64,000 nucleotides of DNA from Linum tenue (GCA_946122785.1 CAMGYJ010000008.1:18067475-18131474); one strand, 5' to 3'; counted from the stretch's first letter, positions 46,801-58,284 are shown. The notes: a model not told the origin generated them from the sequence alone. Made by a program: numbers and translations.

Positions 46801-48314
46801 GTTCCAAAATCACTATTTTAATTGTTATTTAATGTGTAACTCAAAATAATTCATGATGAAGGGATATAGTTCATGGGTTTGGCTCTTATTTTCATGTTAT
46901 GTCTAGGTTGTTTAACTCAAAGTAATATGTCGACATCGTCTACTAAGTATGATTTAAAACTAAAAATAATTGAACTCCAATAAAATAAGTAATGTTAGTG
47001 GCTTGGTACAAATATATTCATGAATAAATTAATTAGTTAATAATGATGTTAGTTCTTACATACTTCCAATATTAGGACATGTGTTTTACCAATAAGTTAA
47101 ATGGGGTGAAGGGAAAGAGATTAACCGAACCCTAATTTGGTTATTTTTATTATTTTTGAATATTTTTCTAATAGAAAAATATCTGAGAAGATTCCATTGC
47201 CCTTTCCGCTGAAACAGTTATACTTATTTTAAATTGGCTCAAACCACCTATTTTGTTCTCTTACGATCAAAATCCCGATTTTAAACGATTTTAAGGTCCA
47301 CCGATTTTATAGTAAAATCAAGATCGGAATCCCTAAGTAAAATCCTAAAATCCTACGATTTTACGATCAAAATCCCGAATTTGACTGCATTGGCGATGGG
47401 TGCACGATTAGTGGGCCAAATAACAGTTTGGGCCCATTTAAATGAAAACATATTTGTACTTTCGTGCTCAACAGACCGACCGCACTGGCATCTTCTAAAT
47501 TTACCCCTAAAAAATTGCTCTGTACGCATCAAATTTGAAATGGAATCCCTCTTTTCTCATTTCACATTTCACATTTATATGATGTGTAGATTGTGATGAG
47601 TGTAGATGTAGACCTGTCATTGTCCTACAAATTCATTAACACGCCAAAAAGTGGTGAACTGAGCCACCCTATTAAACACAATCTTGTATAATGATCATTG
47701 GATCCAATCATGCCAGATTATGAAGAAGTTTAAAATGTAGCGGTTATCCCGACTAAAACATTAAAATAACCAGTCTCATATAGTTTGCACAAAGATATAA
47801 TTTCTCCATAGTAATTCTGAAAAATAATATTAATTTAAGAAGTCGATATTGCTTCTACATGTTTAATATTGCAATTCGATATGCAATATTCAAACCAGTG
47901 ATATTTGGGCTGCAATTTTAGGGTTATTGTATATTTATAAAATAGATAGAAATTTAAATTAAGTATTAAACTACAACTTAAATAATCAAAGTATTAAAAC
48001 ACCAAATAAGTACTTACGGGAGATTCAGTGGCCAACTAATCGTTAAAAAAGTCATATGATTTTCATAATTTAGGTTCGTGTATTTTTGAATTTAAATAGA
48101 TACAACAAATATACTTAGTGTGATTGGTTATGATCCTTGCTTGCCTTTAAAGAGACCAAGGTTCAAATCCCAGTGCATGCCTTTTTTATGAATAAATAAA
48201 TAAGAAAATAAGCAATTGTGAAGACCAAAATGTCCTTCCTATAATCACTCTCGTTGCAGGAAATTTGAAATGGAGCAACAGTTTTCATCATTCGGCTTTT
48301 ATTTATTATCTAGA
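43881..48314 (-). mobile_element. Helitron C, same family ends, different interior
   Basis: Read on the minus strand it starts TCTAGATAATAAATAAAAGC and ends with the hairpin CCGGCC-AACG-GGCCGG then GTAATAAG and CTAG. The last 1.1 kb (43881 to about 44990) and the first 120 bp match Helitrons A and B; about 3 kb between differ. Short minus-strand coding-looking pieces with splice-like borders lie at about 46330-46269, 46170-46140 and 45890-45841, possibly captured exons, but I cannot name the source gene. A segment at about 46601-47378 with inverted AATCGTAAAATCGTAGGATTTT blocks looks like a nested MITE. No Rep/helicase. Confidence 0.82.
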
Positions 48315-48318
48315 TATA

Positions 48319-49460
48319 TGTTGAACTATCACAAAATCAGAAACATAAACACCAACCGAGACACAAGATTTAACGTGGTTTAGCCTCTCAGAGAAACTTT
48401 ACTCCACGATAGTTAATTTTAGGGCTGGTAATCGGTCGGTATCCGGTATACCGGATACCGAATAGTCGGTATCCGGTATACCGGATAACATTGTGTACCC
48501 ACTGAATACCGATACCGAATGTTATCCGGTATACCGAATACCGAATAGTCGGTATCCGGTATTAATACTGGTATACCGAATACCGGTTAATGCATTGAGA
48601 ATCATTAACTGAGAATGGGGAGGAAATGGGCCTTTAATTACCAGCAGATACTCTCTGCCCTCGAGAAGTGAAGAGGAAGACAGACACGGCACACGGGGAG
48701 TCGGGAACTGCTGCTGGCCTGCTGCCCCTGCCTGCTGGGCGATGGCGAAGTGAAGAGAAGAGGAAGAGTGGAAGACAGGGCTCGGCGCTGGCGAGTCGCG
48801 ACTGCTGCTGGCGAAGGGGAACACAGACGACGCGTGGTGGTGGAGCACGGCGTCGCGGCAAGCTGGCTGCCAGCGCTGGGTGCAGGGGCTCGCCGCCTTC
48901 CCGCTTCCGACCTTCGGCGCAGGGTGCAGGGGCTCGCCGCTGGCCGCTGGGTTTCGACTGGGGCGGTTGGGTTTCGACTGTCGACTGAGGAGGCGGATGG
49001 AGTCTTGGAGAGGAACAGCGACAGACGAGGTGGAGGCTGGAGGGCGGGCCGCGGGGATCAGATGCAAAAGCCATTTAGGGAATTAGGGTTCCCCTTCCCC
49101 AATTCCACTACAGCGCTGCGCTGCGTTTTCCTCTTTTTTTTTTTTTTTTTGTAATTCGGTATTCGGTATACCGATTTACCGTCGGTATATAACCAATCGG
49201 TATTCGGTATACCGTTTGTCCGAAAATGGCAGCCGAATACCGATATCGCCGGTATTTGGTATACCGAATACCCGGTTATACCAAATACCGGTTACCGAAT
49301 ACCAGCCCTAGTTAATTTGTTGCTCTTTTTCTGATTTTATTCACGCGTTGAACCATAACGAAGGGATACATAGCCGGCCATGCACAACGCCTTAACCGGC
49401 ATGTGCACAATCATCATCCAATCCTTATAGTTTTACATATATACAATATGGTCCCCCAAC
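48319..49460 (-). repeat. Probable copia LTR interrupted by a hAT element
   Basis: On the minus strand it runs from TGTTGGGGGACC to GATAGTTCAACA, with TGTTG/CAACA termini, and includes TTAACGTGGTTT-type sequence (in complement) seen near LTR ends. It lies downstream of the copia fragment at 49800-50430 and would be its 3' LTR. No clear polypurine tract remains between them because a foldback fragment intervenes. The hAT element at 48420-49310 splits it. Confidence 0.5.
48420..49310. mobile_element. hAT-type element with GC-rich interior and 8-bp TSD (891 bp)
   Basis: Left TAGGGCTGGTAATCGG and right complement TAGGGCTGGTATTCGG are near-identical ends. GTTAATTT at 48412-48419 and 49311-49318 is a perfect 8-bp TSD. 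About 180 bp at each end consists of repeated GGTAT-CGGTATACCG units. The centre (about 48640-49110) is strongly GC-rich, open in several frames and ends in a T run at 49133-49150, unlike all neighbouring DNA. A captured or retroposed gene piece is possible, but no protein family was recognised. Confidence 0.88.
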
Positions 49461-49490
49461 ATATAAATATATACGATGACTTTTATCGTA

Positions 49491-49770
49491 CATTGGGTAA
49501 ATTTTAGGTTACGACGTACATTGAGTAAGAAAACGCTATCTAGGCATCGAATTAACTGTATTTTTTGGGCATAATGATACTATACCCTAACTCTTTATGA
49601 GTGAACCCTATGTCTTAGTTATCAAAATCATAAAACATAACACCTAAGATTGTGCATGTAATTGGTTGCATATATTTCGACGAATTATGACCGTCGATTT
49701 TTGTTTCTAATTAAATTGATGCTAATGTATGAGATTTATAGAACTAAAACCTAGATTTTAACGCAATTGA
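49491..49770 (+). repeat. Half copy of the foldback family
   Basis: Matches the left arm and centre of the element at 52510, including GATACTATACCCTAAC, GTCGATTTTTGTTTCTAATT and AACTAAAACCTAGATTTT. The right arm is missing. Confidence 0.6.
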
Positions 49771-49799
49771 TGGACTTTGACGCAACATCAGTTTGTGTG

Positions 49800-50430
49800 A
49801 AGAAACCAATGTCGGCTGGTTGAGATTGCTTTAGTGAGAAGATCTTCGGTTGTTCATCTGTTGTAAGATACTAACTGAATCCATCGATCAAGCACCAACT
49901 GACAGATATAGTGAATATGAACTTTAATATGCTTGGTACGCTCGTGAAGTACAAGATTCATAGCAATATGTATAGCACTCATATTGTCATCAAACATATG
50001 ATCGGGAATCTCACAGTGAACCTGCAACTCGGCAAGTAACCAATCAATTAGACTAGCTCGGAGTTAATGTCAGACATAAATCTGTACTCGGCTTTAATAG
50101 AGGACTTCGCAACCAGATCGTGCTTCTTACAAAGCCACGAGATAATAGAAAAGCCAAATTTAACATACCAACCAAATGTTGACCGACCATTGTCTTGACA
50201 CCCACCATAATCTGCATCTGCAAAAGCTATAAGAGAAGTTGTACCATAAGAACAAAAATACAATCCAACCTGAGATGTGCCTTTCAGGTAGCGAAGAATG
50301 TGGTGAACTGCATCAATATGGTAAGTCCGAGGAGATGACATAAATTAACTCTCTATCTGAACTGCATAAGACATATCTAGTTGAGTACACGTCAAGTATA
50401 TCAGGCTCCCAATCATTAATGCTCATATAT
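49800..50430 (-). pseudogene. Copia RNase H fragment, frameshifted
   Basis: The frame 50341-50048 contains HHILRYLKGTSQVGLYF, FADADYGGCQDN, STFGW and KSSIKAEYRFM, the copia RNase H core. Upstream bases to about 50430 continue in another frame with IGSLIYLTCTQLDMSYAV. Downstream bases to about 49830 continue with MSAIHIAMNLVLHERTKHI. At least two frame changes and stops show it is dead. It is distinct from the copia element at 30 kb. Confidence 0.85.
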
Positions 50431-50543
50431 CGGAAGATAGGAGATTACCACTTGAACTTGATAGTTTCATGTGCTGCTCCATGGAGGTCGACACGTTCTG
50501 AAGTTTTGTTTCCTTTTTATAATGGAAAATGGTATATGTTTAA

Positions 50544-51926
50544 GGCAAAATACATTTGCATAGCCATAATTTTCGCGTTTGTGACAATAATAATCACTTG
50601 TAAAGAAATACACAAAATAGTCAGAATTTCAAATGTTGTTTGACAAATATAGCCATTTCCGTTACAAACTTTAACGGTGTTAGAAATTCCGTCAGTTAAG
50701 TTGACATTAGGCTGATTAGGATGCCACCTTGACGCACACATAAGTAACAACTAGACTTGACTTGCCACGTAGATGCCATGTCAGCCACATAAAACCTAAA
50801 AAAACAAACAAAAATCCCCCAAAAAATCCCATCCCCACTACCCAGCACCACGTCTCAAACCCTTCCCTCACCGGCGACCATTCCCTCAATTATTGTCTTG
50901 AATTGATTCGTTCCAAATCTCCAAAACTTTTCCATTCACATATCTAGTCTGTGCATTATCCTCACCACCTGGTTTGCTCAAATAAAACTCGCAATCGAGA
51001 AATGGCTAAGTTCAAGCGGCGATCTACTGCGGAACGACAGATCTGTCCCTCGTCTCTGTATCTAAAACCCATGGTTTCGAAGAAATCAGAACTGGAACTC
51101 TATCGACACAACCTTCAGAATATCCAGATCCTGACGTCGCCGTCGAGCACTAGTCGATTCCAGATCGAGAAACTGAAGACCCTAAAACGTCGTTCGCCGG
51201 GAAAGCTAAATCGTCTCAGTCCACCTAGGTCAAGCATCGATCTAATTCCCGACCCCAAATCCCTATCTCCTACGCGAATCGAGGGTCAGAGTTTCGTCGC
51301 TCCACCCCTGCTCCGACACAAATCGAGGGTCAGAGTACCTCTCCTCTCGTCCGTTGTCACCTATGTGTCTACTTAGATCTGGTGTGGCCTCAGAGCAGTA
51401 AGACGAGCCTGCTCCATTGGAATCCATCTTCGCCATTGATTTCAAATCTCCGTCCCTTCTTCCCGACTTCGGTTGTCGACGTGAACTTCACTACTGATGG
51501 AGAGAGATCTAGTTTAGCGACAAGTGGGATGGTTGGGCGATGGTGACCGCTAGCGCCAGCTGTGGAATCGTCTTGGCGGGCCTGTGAATTTCATAGTCTA
51601 GGTGGAGGGGTGGGGGTAGTGGCGGTGAGGGAGATCCGCTGGTGGAGATATGGAGATAATCGGCAGCGGAGAACAGATGGGAAAAGCAGAGAGAGGGGAG
51701 GAGAAAATTTAAAATGTTTTATTGATTTATTTTTATTTTTCAATTAATTCCACATCACATTATTATTGACAAAACTGTCGCCAAATCAGCTTTTCCGTTA
51801 GCATAGTCAGCACGTTTGTTAACACCGTCAAAGAATTGGATGGAAGTGGCTATTTTGTGCATTTCTTCAAAAATGGCTCTTTTTGACAAAAACGCAATAG
51901 TTATGGTTATATAAGTATATTTTGAC
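50544..51926. mobile_element. Non-autonomous MULE with about 90-bp TIRs (1383 bp)
   Basis: The left end GGCAAAATACATTTGCATAG and the complement of the right end (GTCAAAATATACTTATATAA) pair for about 90 bp, including AAGAAAT-CACAAAATAG on both. Flanks are TATGTTTAA (50535-50543) and TATATTTAA (51927-51935), a 9-bp TSD with one mismatch. The interior is GC-richer and includes a 141-codon frame (50951-51376, + strand; Ser/Arg-rich, not recognised) that may come from a captured gene. Confidence 0.78.
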
Positions 51927-52477
51927 TATATTTAAAAGAAATATCGAACTTTATATATTAATGAATATAGAGGTCTTCACTCTTCAACTTCAATCTGATC
52001 AAAAGTACTGTCAATAATCAAGAGAATGAAAGATGTGTTCCCTCAATGGCAAGGAATGATCATCTTCGTCATTGTTGAGCAATGTGAATGTAAAGACGTG
52101 GCCATCTCAATTATGCCTTTTTTTTACAGGAATATACGTCACCTTATAGGTGGCTACTTCGGGGCACTCATTTTTTTGGTCTCTAAAAGCGTTGATAATA
52201 CATCAAATTTTGAACTTTAATTAGTACTCTCAATATAATATGATGATATGACATAGAATCATAACAAATCAATCCATTACCCTAACCCCTTAACCTTCAA
52301 TTTTGAATCCCAACCCAAAATCTCAAATTGTAAACCTAAACCCTAACCCTAAATCCCTAAATCCTAAATCCTTCAAATTAAAGTAAATTTTGAATGAATT
52401 TTTTTCAAATTCATGTGCTTCTTGTTCGCAACAATTGATACCGTTTTGACATGAATCGCATGGTCAGAATGACGCCA

Positions 52478-52509
<32 letters not shown>

Positions 52510-52511
<2 letters not shown>

Positions 52512-52911
52512 TGGCTTCTACAGTACCCCGGGTGTAATCCAGGGTACCGTATATCTTGAGTATGAAAACACTATGTAGATTTCGAATTAGCAGAATTTTT
52601 GGGCTTGATACTATACCCTAACCCTTAATGAGTGAAACCTAGGTCCTAATTATCTAAATCATAAACTATAAACCCTAAGATGGAGCATTCATCTTTTTGC
52701 CTATATTTGGACGAATCATATCCGTCGATTCTTGTTTCTAATTAAATTGATCTTGGGGTATAAGATTTAGAGAACTAAGACCTAGATTTTGATCTTTAAG
52801 GGTTAGAGTATAGCATCATGTCCAAAAGATGAATTAATTCAATGACTAGATAGTGTTTTCATACTCAAGGTATGCGGTACCCCGGATTTCACCCTGGGTA
52901 CCGTAGAACTC

Positions 52912-52914
<3 letters not shown>
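52510..52914. mobile_element. Foldback element 1 in a (TA)n tract (405 bp)
   Basis: Arms starting GGTGGCTTCTAC and, in complement, GGCGAGTTCTAC pair for about 90 bp (shared ATCC-GGGTACCG and CTTGAGTATGAAAACACTAT). Both ends abut (TA)n. The interior carries GATACTATACCCTAACCC on the left and its inverted version on the right. Target TA repeats hide any TSD. Non-coding. Confidence 0.75.

Positions 52915-52964
<50 letters not shown>
52915..52964. repeat. (TA)n microsatellite between two foldback elements
   Basis: About 25 TA units separate the elements. Similar TA tracts flank their outer sides at about 52481-52509 and 53365-53380, so both elements appear to have entered one TA tract. Confidence 0.9.
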
Positions 52965-52966
<2 letters not shown>

Positions 52967-53364
52967 TTCAGGCTAGCGTACGCCCGGGCGTACGTTAGAC
53001 TACCGTACGCCCGTTTGAGTTTTGCTATTTAGATCAAGAATTAATCGGAGTTTTGGTCATGATACTATACCCTAACCACTAAAGGATAAAACCCCAGTCC
53101 CTATTTTCTAACCCAAATCATGAGATTTGTTTAATCTTAAAATGAAAATCAACAATAATTTCGACGAATCAGAACCGTTGATTTTCATTTCAAGATTAAA
53201 TGAATATTATTATTTGGGTTAGTGAATTGCAGACTGGGGTTCACCCATTAGGGGTTAGGGTATAGTATCGTGCCCCAAACTCCGATTAATTTATTGTCTA
53301 AATAGAAAAACTCAACGGGCGTACGGTAGGCTAGGGTACGTCTGGGCGTACGCTAGCCTTTGCC
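52965..53364. mobile_element. Foldback element 2 in the same (TA)n tract (400 bp)
   Basis: The left arm GGTTCAGGCTAGCGTACGCC and the complement of the right arm (GGCAAAGGCTAGCGTACGCC) pair for well over 100 bp. It shares GATACTATACCCTAACC and the following GGATAAAACCCC with element 1, but its outer arms are unrelated to element 1 and closer to the element at 28789. Confidence 0.75.
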
Positions 53365-53991
53365 ATATATATATATATATCAGATAATTCCATTAAAATA
53401 TTTCTATGTGTAAATGAAAAATCAAATCGATTTTAGGTTACACTATTATACCCTAATTTCTAACATCGTTTCTCTAAACTTAAAACCCGAAAATTAATTT
53501 AAGTAAATAATAATAATCAATGATTCTGATGTACCGAAGCACAACAAATTACATCCAACAATCACATCACTTGAAAGTACATGTATGGTATACTTATACA
53601 ACATTTTTATTATTAATCTGAGTTAGTCGCGCGCACACCAATTTATAATTGTAATAACTCAAACGAATAATTAATGATACTTATTCCAATTACCCTAGAC
53701 ATTTTTGTTAACGAAAATACATGTCCAATTTGTTTAGTGCCCAAAAAAACTTTGTTGACCAGACCAATACCGTAAGTTGACCGACCCTGTAAATTACATA
53801 ACCAGTTTCCTCGCCGTTGACTAACACCGAGGAGCAGCACACTTGCGTGTTCCAAACTGTGATTCCGTAGGATCCCTCGAGTTGACTTTACCAACTCCTT
53901 CGCTTTGCAAGTATATTAACAAGGATCTCATTCATTGATCCATGTATCTATCCAAACAAATTCCAGCAAGCTTTCTCCCGAAAGAACAAAC
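53365..53991. other. Intergenic and promoter of DUF1262 gene 1
   Basis: A further degenerate core copy (ACACTATTATACCCTAATTTC, split by family variation) occurs near 53438-53460. A weak TATATTAA lies near 53910. No other gene. Confidence 0.35.
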
Positions 53992-55788
53992 ATGTATGTG
54001 ACTCGCCCGCTTTCTCTGTACAGAAGGGACCCATCGGCGGCGTCATTGCCACCTCCAGAAGGCCCGAATTCCGGCGTGCTAGTCATCCAAGATGAAGAAG
54101 CCCAGCCAACTTGCTTGTTCGGGTTGATGAATAGCAGCCGAGTCACGGACCTGCCTTTCCCACAGAACAAGAACCTCCAGGTTCGCTACACCAAGCGAAC
54201 CGGGGAGCACCGCCGCGTCGAGACCCACCGAGTCGTCTTCGTCCCCGTCCTCGGCCGACCTCTCTCTGCGAATCGTTACTACGTGATCAAGCGGGATGGA
54301 ACGCATAAAGGGTACGCAAATGCTCTGTTCTGTTCTTTTCTCGCAAAGATTAATTTGTACTATATTCAAACTACAGGGACTAATAGGTCCAAATTGTAAA
54401 AAAATGGGGAGTAATTAGATCTTAGGTAAAAGTAAAACGGAAAAGAAACTCTAGGGGATGAAAGATTTGAAAAATGAAGTTGTATCAATTTCGGGGATTT
54501 AGAAAATGAAGGATGGGTAATGATCTAGAATTTGAGAAAATTATTGTTTGTAAGTTGAATTTTATGAAGGATTGGTTTATTTAGTATCAAGGATTTGATC
54601 ATTTCCTTCGAATCTCACCAAATTATGTAAAATTTTCAAATCCTTGAATCTCATAGATTTAGTACCAAAATCTCTATGAATTTGGGTACCCATTTTTTTT
54701 ATACACCTGAACATTGGATTTGGTCAAATCCCACTAGTGTCGACTTTAGGGTCCAAATCTTTGACCCAAACGACTCTAAATTATGTTCATTGGTTAAAGG
54801 AACTTCGTTGACCATTGACTTAAAGTTGTATCATGTATGCTTCATTAACTTTTACATTTATCAGAGTTGTAACAAATTGGTTCCTTGGTCAGGCAAGCAT
54901 ATAGAAGCTCAACAGAGGAAGACATGGCAACATTTTGCTTTTGCAACTGTATATCGGATCTAAAGCCAGAGCCATTTGAGCCACTAGGAGAAGATACTTA
55001 CCAGCAGTTCGAGGTCTCTCGTCGTGACAACTGGTGTGGATCTGTCGGCTATACTGTCAGCTCTGTAGCTCAAGATGGATTTCCTCCTCTTTTCTTGAGG
55101 AGAAGAGGCTGGAGACTCCACACCTCTACTCCCCGAGAGTTCGAGCTAGGCGAAGCTCCGGGTCTGGATTCCAACCTTCGAGCTCAACTTCCAAATTTTG
55201 ACTTCTCGTTGTCCGATGGCAAGTCATCGATGCCTAGGGTGGTTGGAATATGGTATTCTCCTTTCTTGTTTGTTAAAGAATCGGGAATGAATGTTCAAGA
55301 TCAGGTCATTCGATCGATTCTACAAGGTGACCTTAGAGCAGCAGTGGGAGCCAATTTTCAGGTGCAACAACATTGAAGAAAATACCAATTCGTCGGTGGA
55401 TGTTGATGTTTTGGTCGAGGCTGAAGCTGTGAGAGTTGGCGGGAGTGATGTTGTGGGCCATTTGATTGGGGTGAATGGAGGAGTGGTTTGGTTTAAGAGT
55501 GTGGGCAAGAATGATCATGGAATGGAGGAAGTGGTGAGTGTTGGGTTGAGTAAGGTGATTGTGGAGAGAATGAAATGGGAGGAAGAAAGAGTTGGATGGA
55601 GGAGTGGTGAGGAAGGGAAGAATAGAGTGAAGAAAATTGAGGAGTTTGGAGGAATTGGAATGAAGAAGTGGAGGACATTTGGGTACTTTGTGTTGGCGGA
55701 GAGGTTTGTCTTGAGGAGAATGGATGGAAGTTTTGTGATGAGCTATGAGTTTAAGCATCTCCATCCATTTAGGACCAAATGGGAATAG
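53992..55788 (+). pseudogene. DUF1262 paralogue 1, frameshifted in exon 2
   Basis: The role of DUF1262 proteins is unknown; they form a plant-specific family. Exon 1 (53992-54311, 320 nt) begins MYVTRPLSLYRR and contains PPEGPNSGVLVIQDEE and LPFPQNKNLQV. The ATG at 53992 was chosen because upstream in-frame sequence has no ATG and the family starts MYVTRP. Exon 2 runs 54893-55788. Around 55306-55318 the sequence is 2 bp shorter than paralogue 2, so the frame changes. As read, the protein ends at 55376 after 267 residues and loses about 140 C-terminal residues. The remaining bases to 55788 continue in the next frame with good conservation, so the break is recent or a sequencing error. A truncated product is possible. 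Confidence 0.82.
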
Positions 55789-56678
55789 GTCCTTGAATTT
55801 CTATTATATATAGTGTGGATTTTATGTATGCTTTTTGTACAGTTTAGATATGACCCTTAATGCTGAAAAGGTCAACTCTAGAGGTAAACATAAAATGGAT
55901 TATCGGTGTGTAAAAATATTGCATAATTATCATGACTATTGTGTGATAATATTTCATAAATAAATTGGTTTATCCATGTGTGAACGATGATCATAGTATT
56001 TTGAATGTGCCTTCCCTATTAGTGAAGGGAGTTTGCATTTTCAAAACCAATGATGGGCTACATTTCTTGAGTATGGTAAACATGATACTAAAGAGATAAT
56101 CTTCTAATCAAAATTACAACAACCGTCAAGATGCATACTGTTCCATAGCTTCTAATATAGATTCTTGGGAAATAATTAGGTGAGCAATCCAAGTTATGAA
56201 CCATTATATAATAACGACTCATAGCACGAGGGCGAATAAAAATAATCGTAACCTGGCCCACTCATCTGATCCGATCAAATCACCCTTATTTATCACTAAG
56301 ATTTGAGGTTGGGTAAGAATTTTCTTTTGTGGAACCCGCCTCTCTTGAGTTGGGTGTGAGTTTTCGGTTATGCTACCCGTAGATACGCCACCCAATCAAT
56401 GTTACAATTATTATCCTAAGTGTTGCGTATTCAAATGTATTTATGTCATATACAATCATATTTGTGAGAGAATTTAGATTCTTTTTACAGTTCACTTTTT
56501 TTTGTGTGTACATACAGTTTTAGAAAAGTAAGATAATGTGTTAGCTTATAATTAATAATATATTTATTTATTGACATTTATAACTAATAATGTATAGTAA
56601 CAACGAAGAATTCCAACGAAACGCCCTCAAGTTTCGTCATTATTAATAACAATAATGTTAATCAACTTCGTATTCTGT

Positions 56679-56724
<46 letters not shown>

Positions 56725-56732
56725 CTTTTGTA
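55789..56732. other. Intergenic with repeat copy and microsatellite
   Basis: Contains copy 2 of the dispersed 155-bp repeat (about 56325-56480) and a TAA microsatellite (about 56683-56718). No gene recognised. Confidence 0.45.
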
Positions 56733-56868
56733 GGGCAGATCATTGGAAGGCTCCGGATAGTATAACAACAGTCTATTTGTTGTTATTATAACAACAAGGA
56801 CAATATAGTAAAATGACCATTAAATAATAGAAAAAAATAAAAATACTTATCAGACGCGTCTTCGTTCT

Positions 56869-57096
56869 TCAGCCCGGCCACCTCGGCATCCTGCCGCCCG
56901 CCGGCGCCGTGGAGTAACAGAAGAATACCCCGACGTCCAACGGCAGCACGAGCAGGTCGAGGTTGGACTGCTGGAGCCAATGCTCCTGAACCGGCAGCGC
57001 GGCCGCCACCAGCTCATTCTTCACCACCGTCACGGTGAAGCCGCTGATCAGCAGCGACGTCGACGTCTCATTGTTCTCGTTGGCTATGGAACCCAT
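56869..57096 (-). pseudogene. N-terminal fragment of a BAHD acyltransferase
   Basis: The 75-codon frame begins [14 protein letters not shown] and contains [15 protein letters not shown], then [20 protein letters not shown] and FFCY. This is the N-terminal SNLD region of plant BAHD acyl-CoA transferases. The catalytic HxxxD and DFGWG motifs are absent because the frame ends soon after FFCY. BAHD enzymes acylate alcohols or amines in specialised metabolism; this piece cannot. It lies inside a TIR element, so it is probably a captured copy. Confidence 0.7.
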
Positions 57097-57599
57097 GATA
57101 ATTAATTGTGTATGGGATGAATTAAGTTAATAGGAGATTTACTTTGTGGTGGTATTGTTGTAGCCGAGGCGAGCAAGTATCGGTTCTAGGATAGCGATGT
57201 CGATGAGGGAGAGAGTGCATGTGGAATCGCAACCACTTTCCGCAGCCGGAGCTTCTTCCGGCGGTGCTTTTCCAGGTACGCTTTCAGGGTACCGGATTAG
57301 ATAGATGACTGCAAGTTTCTTTCTACAAAAACAAATGACGCAATTTTCATACAGATACTCTACTATTTAATAGCAATTCTTGTTGAATAATATTGAATCA
57401 ATCTCCCTCTCTGGAAAATTAACGAGTTGACTTGGAACAGTCCTGGAGAGCCTGACTTGGAACAGTCCTATAATGGCTGCTGTAGCAGCTTTGATAGTCT
57501 TTACTTTTCGAGTACATAAGCAAAGGGGGCTAGCAGTAGGAAAGCAAATATTTCTAACCACAAATATTTCTAACACCAAAAACTCTCTAGTGCAAATCA

Positions 57600-58210
57600 C
57601 AAACGCAATAAAATAACCCACAAAAAACATACCGTAAACCTCCTAATGCAAACCACAAATTTGCTAAAACATATCAGAAATCCCACAAAACAAACCGTAA
57701 ATATTTTGAAAAGCACAGCAGAAACCCCCTAATGCAAACCACAAACACAGTAATGCAAACCACAAACACGGTAAAACAAACCAAAAACGTCCTAATGCAT
57801 ACCACAAATATATTAAAACAAACCAGAAATCTCGCAAAGCAAACCACAAAAGTTTCGAAAGCACACCAGAAACTTCTTAATGCAAACCAGAAACCTCCTA
57901 ATGCATACCACAAATCTCCTAAAACAAACCACAAACCTCACAAAGCAAACCACAACATTTGCGAAAGCACACCAAAAACCTCCTAATGCAAACCACAAAC
58001 ATAGTAAATCAAACCACAAAAAAGCAAACCATAAACGTCCTAATGCAAACCACAAATATATTAAAACAAACCAGAAACCTCACAATGCAAACCACAAAGT
58101 TTTTGAAAACAAACCAGAAACTTCTCAATGCAAACCACAAACACAATAAAACAAACCATAAAAGGCATAAAAAAATATGAGAAACCAAACCATAAATCTC
58201 ACAATGCAGA
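57600..58210. repeat. 21-bp (seven-codon) tandem minisatellite
   Basis: The core GCAAACCACAAA or variants recurs every 21 bp (for example at 57735, 57756, 57777, 57798, 57819 and 57840, and again at 57883, 57904, 57925 and 57946), with rare 22-bp steps, for about 29 units. Because 21 is a multiple of three, several frames stay open on both strands and encode seven-residue repeats. The element as a whole gives no sign of being a gene. Confidence 0.88.
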
Positions 58211-58284
58211 CCATAACATTCGGTGGTCGTTGACCGTTGACCGGTCAACGAAGACCGTTGACCGAACTCCGGTGACCGTTAGTG

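Noticed and set aside
48522..49154. A gene of 130-180 codons at 48.5-49.1 kb
   Set aside because: The frames cross the terminal repeats of a hAT element and overlap one another on both strands; no protein motif was seen.
57674..58248. Repetitive proteins of 65-89 residues on both strands
   Set aside because: They are produced by the 21-bp array, which keeps frames open; there is no start context or domain.
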